The position numbers were made by a program, and so were the translations under genes. Below, piece after piece: positions 47,804 to 56,152 of a stretch of DNA of 59,234 bases (its first letter is position 1; every line of letters begins with the position of its first letter). Below the pieces are notes generated by a model. It was not told where the DNA came from. It saw nothing but the letters and a program-made list of their open reading frames with translations, and did not search any database. Source of the DNA: Opacimonas viscosa (GTDB lineage: Bacteria > Pseudomonadota > Gammaproteobacteria > Enterobacterales > Alteromonadaceae); contig NZ_JANATA010000020.1 of NCBI RefSeq assembly GCF_024199005.1, forward strand, positions 1 to 59,234. The letters are read 5' to 3'.

Positions 47804-48652
47804 CTATAAAAAGTATTTCCAAATAGGCCTGGTTACAACCAAGAGGTAGAAAGTCAACGCCGGCATATATTTCTTTTTTGACCATAGGAACTTGGCTTGC
47901 CCATTTAAAAAAGGCGTCGCTAGGAAAGCATTCCCTAGCGCAATCGATTCTGCTTGATTAGCCGCTAATAGTTCTGCCTTTTCACTACCAGCCATAAACG
48001 CTCGGGGAGTGCCATTTCTGACCCATTCTTTGGCAATGGCTTGTGCGTCAGCAAGTAATTGCTCAGGCTTACTGATGCCTTGAATCAACCCTATCTGAAC
48101 CGCTTCTTGGGCAGTAGGTACCCACCCTTCAGGCCCCATCATGCGCTCAGCATTATCGGCACCAATTAATTTGGGTAGATGAACCGATGAGCACCCTTCT
48201 GGAGGCACACCTAAACGTGCAAACGGCAATAAAAATGTTGCATTGGATGAGGCAATAATGTGATTGCACAAGGTGGCAGAAGTCACACTAGCCCCGATGG
48301 CAGGTCCGTTTATCGCAACCAAAATCGGTTTTGGGATGGCCAAAAACATATCAAACAACGCTTGATTCATCTCGGTGATGAGAGCTTTGAGTCGTTTTGG
48401 AGCCATCAGTTTGATCGTACTTGATAAATTCACACCAGCAGAAAAATAAGGGCCAGTACCTGTAAAAATAATCGCATGAACATGATCATTATCAGCAGCT
48501 TTGCTAAATGCCGCACGAAATGATTCCATCATAGGCAAGGTCCAGCCATTTAATTTGGCTGGTGTGTTCATGGTAATAGTCAACACTTGCTCATGGATGT
48601 GAGTCGTACAATATTTAGCTTGCTGTGCAGTCAATCCTAAATCGTTCATCAA
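47804..48652 (-). CDS. Enoyl-CoA hydratase/isomerase family protein
   Basis: Crotonase-fold protein of 282 residues. Visible: VLTITMNTPAKLNGWTLPMM, FTGTGPYFSAGVNLSS (oxyanion hole), KPILVAINGPAIGASVTSATLC (second oxyanion glycines), FARLGVPPEGCSSVHLPKLIG and AVQIGLIQGI. The acid residues used by ECH (two Glu) are partly changed (one Glu in PPEGC remains), more like delta3,delta2-enoyl-CoA isomerases (ECI). The last 17 residues are hydrophobic/aromatic and unusual. It lies directly upstream of the prp operators but in the same direction, and may be a separate transcript. Specific substrate unknown. Confidence 0.85.
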   Translation of the reverse strand: MMNDLGLTAQQAKYCTTHIHEQVLTITMNTPAKLNGWTLPMMESFRAAFSKAADNDHVHAIIFTGTGPYFSAGVNLSSTIKLMAPKRLKALITEMNQALFDMFLAIPKPILVAINGPAIGASVTSATLCNHIIASSNATFLLPFARLGVPPEGCSSVHLPKLIGADNAERMMGPEGWVPTAQEAVQIGLIQGISKPEQLLADAQAIAKEWVRNGTPRAFMAGSEKAELLAANQAESIALGNAFLATPFLNGQAKFLWSKKKYMPALTFYLLVVTRPIWKYFL

Positions 48653-48666
48653 AAACCCTTGGTATT

Positions 48667-51570
48667 TTATTGATATTGCATGATTGCTTTTAGCTCGGAA
48701 ACATCAGTGATTAAGGTCTGATTAGGCAAATCAGCAAACGCTTTATCAACAAACTTAGTGCCACGTAGCTGAATATTCAAGCGAGCGGCCGTTGGATTTA
48801 ACATCGTTTGTTGATAGAAGTCTTTGATGTCATCTAAAGTGACTTTTTCCACTGCAGCGATTAACTTGTCCTGGGTATCAAATGAGAATTTTTCTTGGTA
48901 CCAATCAGCAATAAATGGCCCCACTTCATCAGAAAGATTTTTAGGTTGCTCTTTTAAGCTCACTAATGCTGCATTTTTTAGTTGGCCAAACAACTCAGGC
49001 GTCATTTCAGCTAACGCTTTAGCATACTCTGTTTTAAATGCCGCAAAACGCGCTTGCATGTCAGCCGGTCCTTTGACTGGAGTTTGAATATATAAACCTA
49101 AGCCAGTGTAATCATCGATAGCGGGTGCAAAACCACCTACTGCATATGCTAACTGCTCTTCGGTACGTAGCTTATCAAATGCAACTGTTCTGAAATGGCT
49201 TTGTAAAATTAACCCTTGAGCTCGCTGGGCCACTCCTTTTTGTGGATGCACATGCATATCAATCAGGGCGACATCAGCCACGTCTATATCTTTTTGATAC
49301 ACGAGAACCTCACCTGTTTGAGGAGCCCAACGTCCACTGCGCGCATACTCTGTCACAGTCCGCTGTTCTGGTAGGATAGCGCGTAATTTTGCAACCATAG
49401 CTTGGACATCAGCCTGAGCATAATTACCAAAAGCAAAAATCCGCACTTGGTTATTGGCTAATGTACTTTGCAGTACTTGTTGTAAATCACTCACAGTTAA
49501 GCTTTGTGCCGTCGCAATAAGATCCTCCTCGCTGTAAACTCCCGAACGAACGAGCTCTCGATATTTATTGATGACTTGATTAATCGGAAACGCTTTACCT
49601 GCATTGGTAATATTACGAACATAGCGGTCAACAGCCTGGGCAAACCCTTGTTCGGTGATATCAATCTCCAGTGCGGTTAGTGCATTTTCCAGCAATGCAG
49701 CTTGTTTATCTGTAAAACCGTTTAGCGTTAACTCAAAACCATTTAGGGCAGAAAAGCTCATATTCATGCCAGCAATACTGGCTTCAGTTGCCAAAGCAGC
49801 CGTCTGTAAATCATACAAATCAGCCCATATAGATAGCAGAACTTCATTTTTGATATTGCTGAGGTTATCAGGGTTGTTCACATAGATTTTAGCTAAACCT
49901 TTAGGCTGGTCAGGGAAGTCTTGACTCGCAAATTGCCAGACTTTGATGCCCGCTTCGTCAAACACAATCTTGGGTTGGGCTTTCAGCTCATCCGGCAAAT
50001 CAAATACCTTAAAATTCTCTGGTAATAAGGTATTAACCTTTGGCAAATTCATTGCAATTTCACTTGGCTGCTGCCAAGTTGCTATCTCGGCATCCGTAAT
50101 ATCTACAATGCGATACTTACCATCATAAAAATGTAATTGACTATCGGTTTTTTCTTGTTGGCTAATATACCAAACCTTCAATGTCTCAGGAGTTAACTGT
50201 GCGAGTACATTATTTATCGCCTGTTCATCAAATTCTGCATAAGTAAAGCCAGCATTAATGGCATTAGTAAGAGGGTAATCTTGCATAGCCGCTGCTAAGT
50301 TTGAAACATACCCGAACTCATCCCCTTTTTCTAAAAAAGTGAATTGATTTTGTAAGGATGTACGGATCTCGTTAAAGTATTTTTGATCAACGCCTTCTTC
50401 GCGGATCAAATCGATATACTGCATCACCAGCGCCACAATTTCTTCACGGTGCTGCATCCCTAAATCCGTTAACTCTATGTTGACGTAAAAAGTGCCATAG
50501 TTACCATACTGGTTAGGTGCTGCTCCTGCGGTAAATGATGAAACCCAACCTTTATCACGCAAGAGTTGGGCTGGTGTACCTGGCATCTCAGAATATAACA
50601 AGTAGGCTAGATATTGATTTGGCTTCACAGCAAAATCAGCCATGTTGTTGCGAATAGTAAAATCTAAGTTCAACTGTTTGACGTCTTGGTTGGGCGCATA
50701 ATGTACGCGTTTCCCCCCTACTTGTGATAAATCGAGTGTATCTGTCACATCGGGATCAGGAATGTTTTTATTGGGAATATCGGCAAAGTAATTGGTCGCT
50801 AACATTTTCATTTCAGCTAGGGGACGATTGGCGATCATCGCGACATTCATAATATTCGCAGAATAATATTGCTCAAAAAAGGCTACTGTTTCAGGGTGCA
50901 GTTTACTGTTTTCTTTATCGCCAAGAGTTTCTAAATTACCGATTAGAAAACGATTTGCCGGATGTTCTCCCATCATCTTTCGGGCAAGTTTAAATTGACC
51001 AAAAAAATCCATCTCTCGACGCATTGACCATTCAGCATTGACTGCATTAATTTCTTTTTCTGTATATTCAGGATAAAGTTTTGGGGCTTTGAAAAAATCA
51101 GAAAAACGATCTAATGCCTCAGGGAATGCATCGTTGTTAATCTTGAACATGTAATTGGTAATATCTAACCATGTATAAGCGTTATGTTGGCCACCATTTT
51201 GCGTCATAAACTCTGTATACTCATTCGTATCAGGGAATTTTTCAGTTCCCAGGAACAACATGTGTTCTAAGTAATGTGCCATACCTTGTTGGGTCATCGG
51301 GTCTTGTAACAAACCCACCCCTACACTTAACGCTGCAGCAGATTTTTCGACGCTTTCATCCGATACTAAAATGACATTAATACCATTTGGCAGGGTCATT
51401 GTTGCATATTCACGGTCATCGTTTGGACTCGTCACAAGCGTTTCTGGAACCAAAGAAGTTTGGGTGGTTACTGCCGTAGGCGTTTGACTACATGCACTCA
51501 AGCCCAGTAAGCTAATCACTAAGGCTGATACAGAGGCTAACTTCCATCTTGTAGGGATATTATTCTTCAT
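48667..51570 (-). CDS. M16 (pitrilysin/insulinase-type) zinc peptidase lipoprotein
   Basis: Envelope peptidase of 967 residues. The ATG at 51570 follows AAGGAG; a longer in-frame start is rejected. Signal and lipobox: SLLGLSACSQ, acylated Cys near residue 26. Inverted zinc motif HYLEHMLFLGTEKFPD (HxxEH) near residue 100 with the downstream Glu in NAVNAEWSMRR. The C-terminal half is an inactive M16 repeat with RTVAFDKLRTEEQLAYAVGG. This is the PtrA/pitrilysin-like arrangement, but membrane-anchored. Probably degrades small peptides in the periplasm. Single-gene unit. Confidence 0.95.
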   Translation of the reverse strand: MKNNIPTRWKLASVSALVISLLGLSACSQTPTAVTTQTSLVPETLVTSPNDDREYATMTLPNGINVILVSDESVEKSAAALSVGVGLLQDPMTQQGMAHYLEHMLFLGTEKFPDTNEYTEFMTQNGGQHNAYTWLDITNYMFKINNDAFPEALDRFSDFFKAPKLYPEYTEKEINAVNAEWSMRREMDFFGQFKLARKMMGEHPANRFLIGNLETLGDKENSKLHPETVAFFEQYYSANIMNVAMIANRPLAEMKMLATNYFADIPNKNIPDPDVTDTLDLSQVGGKRVHYAPNQDVKQLNLDFTIRNNMADFAVKPNQYLAYLLYSEMPGTPAQLLRDKGWVSSFTAGAAPNQYGNYGTFYVNIELTDLGMQHREEIVALVMQYIDLIREEGVDQKYFNEIRTSLQNQFTFLEKGDEFGYVSNLAAAMQDYPLTNAINAGFTYAEFDEQAINNVLAQLTPETLKVWYISQQEKTDSQLHFYDGKYRIVDITDAEIATWQQPSEIAMNLPKVNTLLPENFKVFDLPDELKAQPKIVFDEAGIKVWQFASQDFPDQPKGLAKIYVNNPDNLSNIKNEVLLSIWADLYDLQTAALATEASIAGMNMSFSALNGFELTLNGFTDKQAALLENALTALEIDITEQGFAQAVDRYVRNITNAGKAFPINQVINKYRELVRSGVYSEEDLIATAQSLTVSDLQQVLQSTLANNQVRIFAFGNYAQADVQAMVAKLRAILPEQRTVTEYARSGRWAPQTGEVLVYQKDIDVADVALIDMHVHPQKGVAQRAQGLILQSHFRTVAFDKLRTEEQLAYAVGGFAPAIDDYTGLGLYIQTPVKGPADMQARFAAFKTEYAKALAEMTPELFGQLKNAALVSLKEQPKNLSDEVGPFIADWYQEKFSFDTQDKLIAAVEKVTLDDIKDFYQQTMLNPTAARLNIQLRGTKFVDKAFADLPNQTLITDVSELKAIMQYQ

Positions 51571-51891
51571 TTGTCGCTCCTTTTCTTGCATCTTTATCGT
51601 CAGACGCTTATCTACAGACTTTCTAATAAGTCTGTTTAGTTCACATGTGCTACAAAATACACATATAACAAATAAGTAATGGTGTTCAATATTCAAACAT
51701 CTATGACGATGCTCGAGAACTCACTTTGCTAAAAATATTTCGATTAACACAATAAAACCTGCACACAAAAAGGCAATGACAAAAACGTAAGAAAACATTT
51801 CAACATTCCCATCAAAAAGATGCACAGCGAGCAAGGTTGGATGGTATGATCATCTAAAAATTAATGCGTATACTACTTACCGGAGTCAGAT
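51571..51891. other. 321-nt divergent gap between the M16 peptidase and xthA
   Basis: Contains one hairpin in the peptidase leader, ACAGACTT (51614-51621) / AAGTCTGT (51628-51635), a perfect 8-bp stem with a 6-nt loop. A TATGAT (51845-51850) could be the xthA -10 but lacks a good -35. No ORF or RNA gene recognised. Confidence 0.6.
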
Positions 51892-52653
51892 ATGAAACTC
51901 GTTTCGTGGAATGTAAATGGCGTGCGTGCCATAGTAAAAAAAGATTTTCTTAGTTCATTTGCCTCTTTGGATGCAGATGTATTGTGTTTGCAAGAAACCA
52001 AAGCGCAAGTAGAACAAGTGAAAGAAGCATTGGCAGACGTTGAGGGCTACCACATTTACGCAAACGAAGCTGTCAAAAAAGGGTACTCCGGTACAGCCAT
52101 TATCTCTCGTCAAGAGCCTATTAGTGTAACGTATGACATCGGAATCGAAGAACACGATCAAGAAGGTCGAGTCATTACTGCGCAGTACGATGATTTTTAT
52201 TTAGTGACGGTTTATACCCCTAATTCATCGAGTGGTCTAAAACGTTTGGACTATCGCGTGACTTGGGATGTCGCATTCTTAGCCTTTGTACAAGAATTAG
52301 AAAAAACCAAACCGGTTATTATCTGTGGCGATTTAAACGTTGCCCACAGGGATATAGATTTAGCTCGTCCAAAACCAAACTACAATAAAAGTCCTGGATA
52401 CATGCAGGCTGAAATCGATGCGATTGATAATTTCACAGCAGCCGGATTTATTGATACGTTCCGTTTTAAAAAGCCTGAGGAGGTTAAATATTCATGGTGG
52501 AGTTACCGTGCTGGCGCAAGAGAAAAGAATGTTGGTTGGCGGATCGATTACTTTTTAACGTCAGCTAGCCTCAGTGGGCGAATAGCTGACGCTGAAATTC
52601 ATAATGACTTATTTGGTTCTGACCATTGCCCAGTGAGTATTGAGCTGAGTTAA
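51892..52653 (+). CDS. xthA: Exodeoxyribonuclease III / AP endonuclease (ExoA-like)
   Basis: DNA repair nuclease of 253 residues. Motifs: [12 protein letters not shown] with Asn, LCLQETKAQ (metal Glu), [33 protein letters not shown] (Asp/Asn), then [10 protein letters not shown] and [11 protein letters not shown] (catalytic Asp-His). It cuts at abasic sites and removes 3' blocks. The shorter size and YTPNSS form resemble the ExoA/Neisserial type as much as E. coli Xth. GGAG before ATG; strong terminator behind. Confidence 0.96.
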   Translation: MKLVSWNVNGVRAIVKKDFLSSFASLDADVLCLQETKAQVEQVKEALADVEGYHIYANEAVKKGYSGTAIISRQEPISVTYDIGIEEHDQEGRVITAQYDDFYLVTVYTPNSSSGLKRLDYRVTWDVAFLAFVQELEKTKPVIICGDLNVAHRDIDLARPKPNYNKSPGYMQAEIDAIDNFTAAGFIDTFRFKKPEEVKYSWWSYRAGAREKNVGWRIDYFLTSASLSGRIADAEIHNDLFGSDHCPVSIELS

Positions 52654-52673
52654 AAAAGCAGGCTACATTACTA

Positions 52674-52708
52674 AAAAAGGGTTTGGAGAAAACTCCAAAC
52701 CCTTTTTA
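52674..52708. terminator. Bidirectional terminator between xthA and the pyrophosphatase
   Basis: Perfect 15-bp stem AAAAAGGGTTTGGAG / CTCCAAACCCTTTTT around an AAAA loop, ending in T5. Serves both convergent genes. Confidence 0.93.
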
Positions 52709-52728
52709 TTTTATCTAAGTAAGTGCTT

Positions 52729-53655
52729 TTAAGCGTTCGCAAATCCATCTTGTAGTGGAGGAACAACTTGCTTCTTACGACTTAAAACGCCGTCTAACCA
52801 TACTTCGTTATTTTCTACTGTAACACCATATGCGTCTGCGATAATTGTTTCATTATCCGAAGCGATTAACATTAAAGAACCTTCTTTCATAATGTCGGTC
52901 AATAACAGCATAACAGAATGACGCTTACCTTCTTCTTTTAACTTGATAATATCAGCAGCTAAATCTGCCTTAATCTCGTCAAAAACAGATAAATCGATCA
53001 CTTCTAACTGACCAATGCCCACTAAGTTACCGTGCATATCAAAATCTTTAAAATCACGCATAACTAAGTCACGAGTAGGTGTTCCTTGAACCGCAGATTT
53101 CACCTTGAACATTTCCATACCAAGTGCTTTATAATCTTCAATTCCCGCAATTTCTGCCAATGCTTCAACACATTTAATATCAGCAGTAGTACAGGTCGGT
53201 GATTTAAAAATAACAGTATCAGATAGAATCGCGCACATCATAATACCTGCATAAGCAGGTGGAATGTCTACATTGTAAAAATCATACATCATCTTAACGA
53301 TAGTATTACTACAACCAACTGGACGGATCCAACACTCTAGAGGTGTCGAAGTCGTTAAGTCACCTAATTTGTGATGGTCAACAACACCGACAACCGTAGC
53401 TTCGTCAATATCATCTGGGGCCTGTGTTTTTTCAGTATGATCAACAATATATACTTCTTCACCCGCATAGCTCATTTTCAACTCTGGTGCAGTAAAGCCA
53501 AACTTATCTAAAATGAATTGGGTTTCCGGTGAAACATCACCTAAACGAGTCGGGATAGCTTCTTCACCAATTTGATTTTTCAAATATGCGATCGCTAACG
53601 CACCACAAATCGAATCTGAATCAGGGATCTTGTGACCCACTACATACATTGCCAT
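52729..53655 (-). CDS. ppaC: Manganese-dependent (family II) inorganic pyrophosphatase
   Basis: Cytosolic enzyme of 308 residues that hydrolyses pyrophosphate. DHH-superfamily motifs: VGHKIPDSDSICGALAIAYL (metal-binding His/Asp), YIVDHTEKTQAP, VVGVVDHHKLGDL (the DHH motif), then the C-terminal DHHA2 domain with FDMHGNLVGIGQLEVIDL and VLSRKKQVVPPLQDGF (substrate Arg-Lys-Lys). The length and all motifs fit family II; many gammaproteobacteria have the unrelated family I Ppa instead. GGAG site. Followed by ahpF upstream on the same strand after a terminator. Confidence 0.97.
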   Translation of the reverse strand: MAMYVVGHKIPDSDSICGALAIAYLKNQIGEEAIPTRLGDVSPETQFILDKFGFTAPELKMSYAGEEVYIVDHTEKTQAPDDIDEATVVGVVDHHKLGDLTTSTPLECWIRPVGCSNTIVKMMYDFYNVDIPPAYAGIMMCAILSDTVIFKSPTCTTADIKCVEALAEIAGIEDYKALGMEMFKVKSAVQGTPTRDLVMRDFKDFDMHGNLVGIGQLEVIDLSVFDEIKADLAADIIKLKEEGKRHSVMLLLTDIMKEGSLMLIASDNETIIADAYGVTVENNEVWLDGVLSRKKQVVPPLQDGFANA

Positions 53656-53806
53656 AAAAATACTCCAAAAAAATTTGTTTGTATTCTATATGGAAACGTG
53701 ATTTATGCCAATAGTGCTGTGGTGGTAGGCCTGAGTTCCGGAAAGTGTTATAAACCGAGCGCCTAGAACAAGAAAAGGTTTAGCATGCTAGGAAAACAGA
53801 AAAAAA

Positions 53807-53840
53807 GACCTGGTCTAAGAAAATTAGACCAGGTCAAAAT
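53807..53840 (-). terminator. ahpF terminator
   Basis: Perfect 12-bp stem GACCTGGTCTAA (53807-53818) / TTAGACCAGGTC (53824-53835); on the minus strand it is followed by TTTTTTCTGTTTT. A second hairpin, AACTAGATG (53868-53876) / CATCTAGTT (53889-53897), lies closer to the ahpF stop. Confidence 0.9.
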
Positions 53841-53907
53841 GGGGAAAAGGAGAACACTTAGAGTATTAACTAGATGACTTCCCCAAAGCATCTAGTTCGT
53901 GAATCAA

Positions 53908-55464
53908 TTAATCTAATTTTAGGAGATAGTCAAAGGCGGCTAAGCTAGCTTTTGAACCTTCCCCCATCGCAATAATTATTTGTTTGTAAGGAACGGTTGT
54001 CACATCACCACAAGCAAATATACCAGGAGCAGACGTTTCACCTTTTTCATTAATGACGACTTCACCCCAAGGAGTTAATTCTACGACATCTTTCAGAATT
54101 TGTGAGTTTGGTACTAACCCGATTTGTACAAAGATACCTTCTAGTGCTTGCTGTTTAATCTCGCCAGTTGCTCTATCTTCAAACTCAATGGCAGAAACTT
54201 TGCCATCCGTCGCAATAATTTGCTTAGTAGCAGCATTTTTTACGATGCTAATGTTATCTCGCTTAGTTGCTTGATCAATCAAGACTTGGTCAGCTTTTAA
54301 ATCTGGAGCAAATTCATAAACCGTCACTGATTTTACAATACCGGCTAAATCTAGCGCAGCTTCCACACCAGAATTACCACCGCCGATGACAGCTACATCC
54401 TTACCTTTGTAGAATGGGCCATCACAATGCGGACAATATGCAACACCATTACCAATGTTTTCTTTCTCACCTGGTACACCTAATTCTCTCCATTTTGCCC
54501 CTGTCGCGACGATGATAGATTTTGATTTGATCACTTCACCGGAGGATAAGGTTAATGACTTGATATCACCTTGTTCGATTTTTTCAACACGTAAGTGCTC
54601 TTTCAACGTCACTTCATAATCATTTAGATGCGTCATCATTGCCCCAGTTAATTCTGGGCCTGTCGTACTGGATACCGAAATAAGGTTTTCAATTCCCATG
54701 GTGTCCTTTACTTGTCCACCAAAACGATCAGCAATGACAGTAACTTTTAAGCCCTTACGTGCTGCATATATTGCTGCACTGACACCTGCTGGTCCTCCAC
54801 CTAAAACAGTGACATCCTGAACGGGTAATTGGGCAGCTAAAGGATCAACTTTCTTGGTTTCTGGTGCTACTGCCATTAACTTTTCAACCAATTGGGCGGT
54901 ATCAATCTTGCCGTTTGCAAAAATTTCACCATCCAAATAAACACTGGGTACGCCTTGGATGTTGTTTTCTTCAATTAATTTAGGGAATAAACCGCCATCG
55001 ATCATTTCTGTAGTGATCAACGGATTAAGCAATGCGAATTGATTTAATGCCTGAACAACATCAGGACAGTTGTGGCAGCTCAAACTCACATATACGGTGA
55101 AATTTAACGGCTGAGTTACTCGTTTGACCATATCCTGAATGGTCTTATCTAATTTGATTTCTGTACCTGTTGCATGCAGTACCGCAAGGACTAAAGAATT
55201 AAACTCGTGTCCACTTGGGATCCCCGAGAAGATAACACCCGTTGGTTCGTTATTCACCAACAAAGTAAATGAAATAGGACTACGTAACTCTGGACGTTCA
55301 GCCTCTTTTACTGATATCAAATCAGAAGCTGTCGCGAATTTATTTAAAAAATCTAACAGTTCAGCACGCTTGCTATGTTCACCCTTTTGTAAAACAAATT
55401 GAAGAGGCGCATTCATATTCTGTGTGTACTGAGTTAATGCGTTAATAATATCTTGAGTAATCAT
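53908..55464 (-). CDS. ahpF: Alkyl hydroperoxide reductase subunit F
   Basis: Flavoprotein of 518 residues that passes electrons from NADH to AhpC. Order: N-terminal domain with a double thioredoxin fold and [11 protein letters not shown] redox CxxC (residues about 130), then FAD motif [51 protein letters not shown] (active CxxC plus NADH motif) and [31 protein letters not shown]. All redox cysteines are intact, so the protein looks functional, but its partner gene ahpC next door is broken. It follows the ahpC remnant by about 170 nt with a hairpin in between. Confidence 0.97.
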   Translation of the reverse strand: MITQDIINALTQYTQNMNAPLQFVLQKGEHSKRAELLDFLNKFATASDLISVKEAERPELRSPISFTLLVNNEPTGVIFSGIPSGHEFNSLVLAVLHATGTEIKLDKTIQDMVKRVTQPLNFTVYVSLSCHNCPDVVQALNQFALLNPLITTEMIDGGLFPKLIEENNIQGVPSVYLDGEIFANGKIDTAQLVEKLMAVAPETKKVDPLAAQLPVQDVTVLGGGPAGVSAAIYAARKGLKVTVIADRFGGQVKDTMGIENLISVSSTTGPELTGAMMTHLNDYEVTLKEHLRVEKIEQGDIKSLTLSSGEVIKSKSIIVATGAKWRELGVPGEKENIGNGVAYCPHCDGPFYKGKDVAVIGGGNSGVEAALDLAGIVKSVTVYEFAPDLKADQVLIDQATKRDNISIVKNAATKQIIATDGKVSAIEFEDRATGEIKQQALEGIFVQIGLVPNSQILKDVVELTPWGEVVINEKGETSAPGIFACGDVTTVPYKQIIIAMGEGSKASLAAFDYLLKLD

Positions 55465-55548
55465 GAGCGATTTCCTTTTTTACAGATGCACTGAACGAGA
55501 TGAACGCCATTAGGCATCATCAAAAATTCATATTTTACTTGGGAATAT

Positions 55549-55570
55549 AAGGGCTAGTGACCTAGCCCTT
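55549..55570 (-). terminator. Hairpin in the ahpC-ahpF gap
   Basis: Perfect 9-bp stem AAGGGCTAG (55549-55557) / CTAGCCCTT (55562-55570) with a 4-nt loop. The T-run on the minus strand is poor; it may be an attenuator or RNA-stability element that makes ahpC more abundant than ahpF. Confidence 0.55.
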
Positions 55571-55630
55571 TATTCTTAAGGCATGGAGAATGTGTTAAAT
55601 CACTCTGCAATACCTAAATTAACGTTTGGC

Positions 55631-56062
55631 TTAGATTTTACCAACTAAGTCTAAGCTTGGAGCAAGTGTCTTTTCGCCTTCTTCCCAAGCAGCTGGACAT
55701 ACTTCACCATCGTTATTCGCTACATACTGAGCAGCTTTAACTTTACGCAACATATCTTTAGCAGAACGACCAATACCCAAATCATGAATCTCTGCAACTT
55801 TGATAACACCTTCAGGGTTTACTAAGAAAGTACCACGTAATGCTTGACCAGCTTCTTCAATCATAATATCGAAACCACGAGTAATCGCACCAGTCGTATC
55901 ACCTAACATCGGATAAGTTACTTTGCTGATTGCTTCAGAAGCTTCATGCCACGCTTTGTGTACGAAATGAGAATCTGTTGATACTGCGTATACTTCAACA
56001 CCTAGTGCTTTTAGTTCTGGGTAGATATTTTGCATATCTTCAAGTTCTGTAGGACAAAATGT
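55631..56062 (-). pseudogene. ahpC: 3' part of ahpC, interrupted by insertion
   Basis: The minus strand encodes the last 140 or so residues of the 2-Cys peroxiredoxin AhpC, matching the usual protein from the VCPTELEDM motif to the C-terminus: [20 protein letters not shown] (written in part), [16 protein letters not shown]-like [43 protein letters not shown] and [12 protein letters not shown] (resolving Cys). Upstream of the peroxidatic Cys codon (TGT, 56054-56056 on the plus strand as ACA) the match ends and a TAA appears at 56063-56065. No start codon lies in the remaining frame before the internal Met at 56035. The first about 45 residues are missing from the window, so the gene cannot make normal AhpC. 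Nearly intact sequence suggests a recent event. Confidence 0.93.
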
Positions 56063-56068
56063 TATTAC

Positions 56069-56080
56069 TGATTAACTGTT
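56069..56080 (+). repeat. Direct repeat 1 (TGATTAACTGTT) near the element's left end
   Basis: Perfect 12-bp copy that starts about 10 nt from the ahpC break and lies upstream of the recombinase promoter. Partner at 56133-56144. Flanks (CTGATTAACTGTTATATTTT / TTGATTAACTGTTGAGTTTT) also agree in part. Confidence 0.85.
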
Positions 56081-56092
56081 ATATTTTATCTG

Positions 56093-56120
56093 TTGAAAAA
56101 GTGCATTTGTAAACTATAAT
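56093..56120 (+). promoter_or_regulatory. Promoter of the recombinase operon
   Basis: TTGAAA (56093-56098), 16-bp spacer, perfect TATAAT (56115-56120). Expected start near 56127. The two 12-bp repeats flank it, so the recombinases could repress their own promoter. Confidence 0.75.
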
Positions 56121-56132
56121 TCAATGTAATTT

Positions 56133-56144
56133 TGATTAACTGTT
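56133..56144 (+). repeat. Direct repeat 2 (TGATTAACTGTT)
   Basis: Second perfect 12-bp copy, 64 bp from copy 1, positioned just after the predicted transcription start and 8 nt before the GTG start of the recombinase gene. Confidence 0.85.
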
Positions 56145-56152
56145 GAGTTTTT

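Noticed and set aside
56036-56140. A new start for ahpC supplied by the inserted DNA
   Set aside because: The minus strand from the element into ahpC has a TAA directly before the Cys region, and the only nearby ATG (in AAATGCAC) runs into a stop after six codons.
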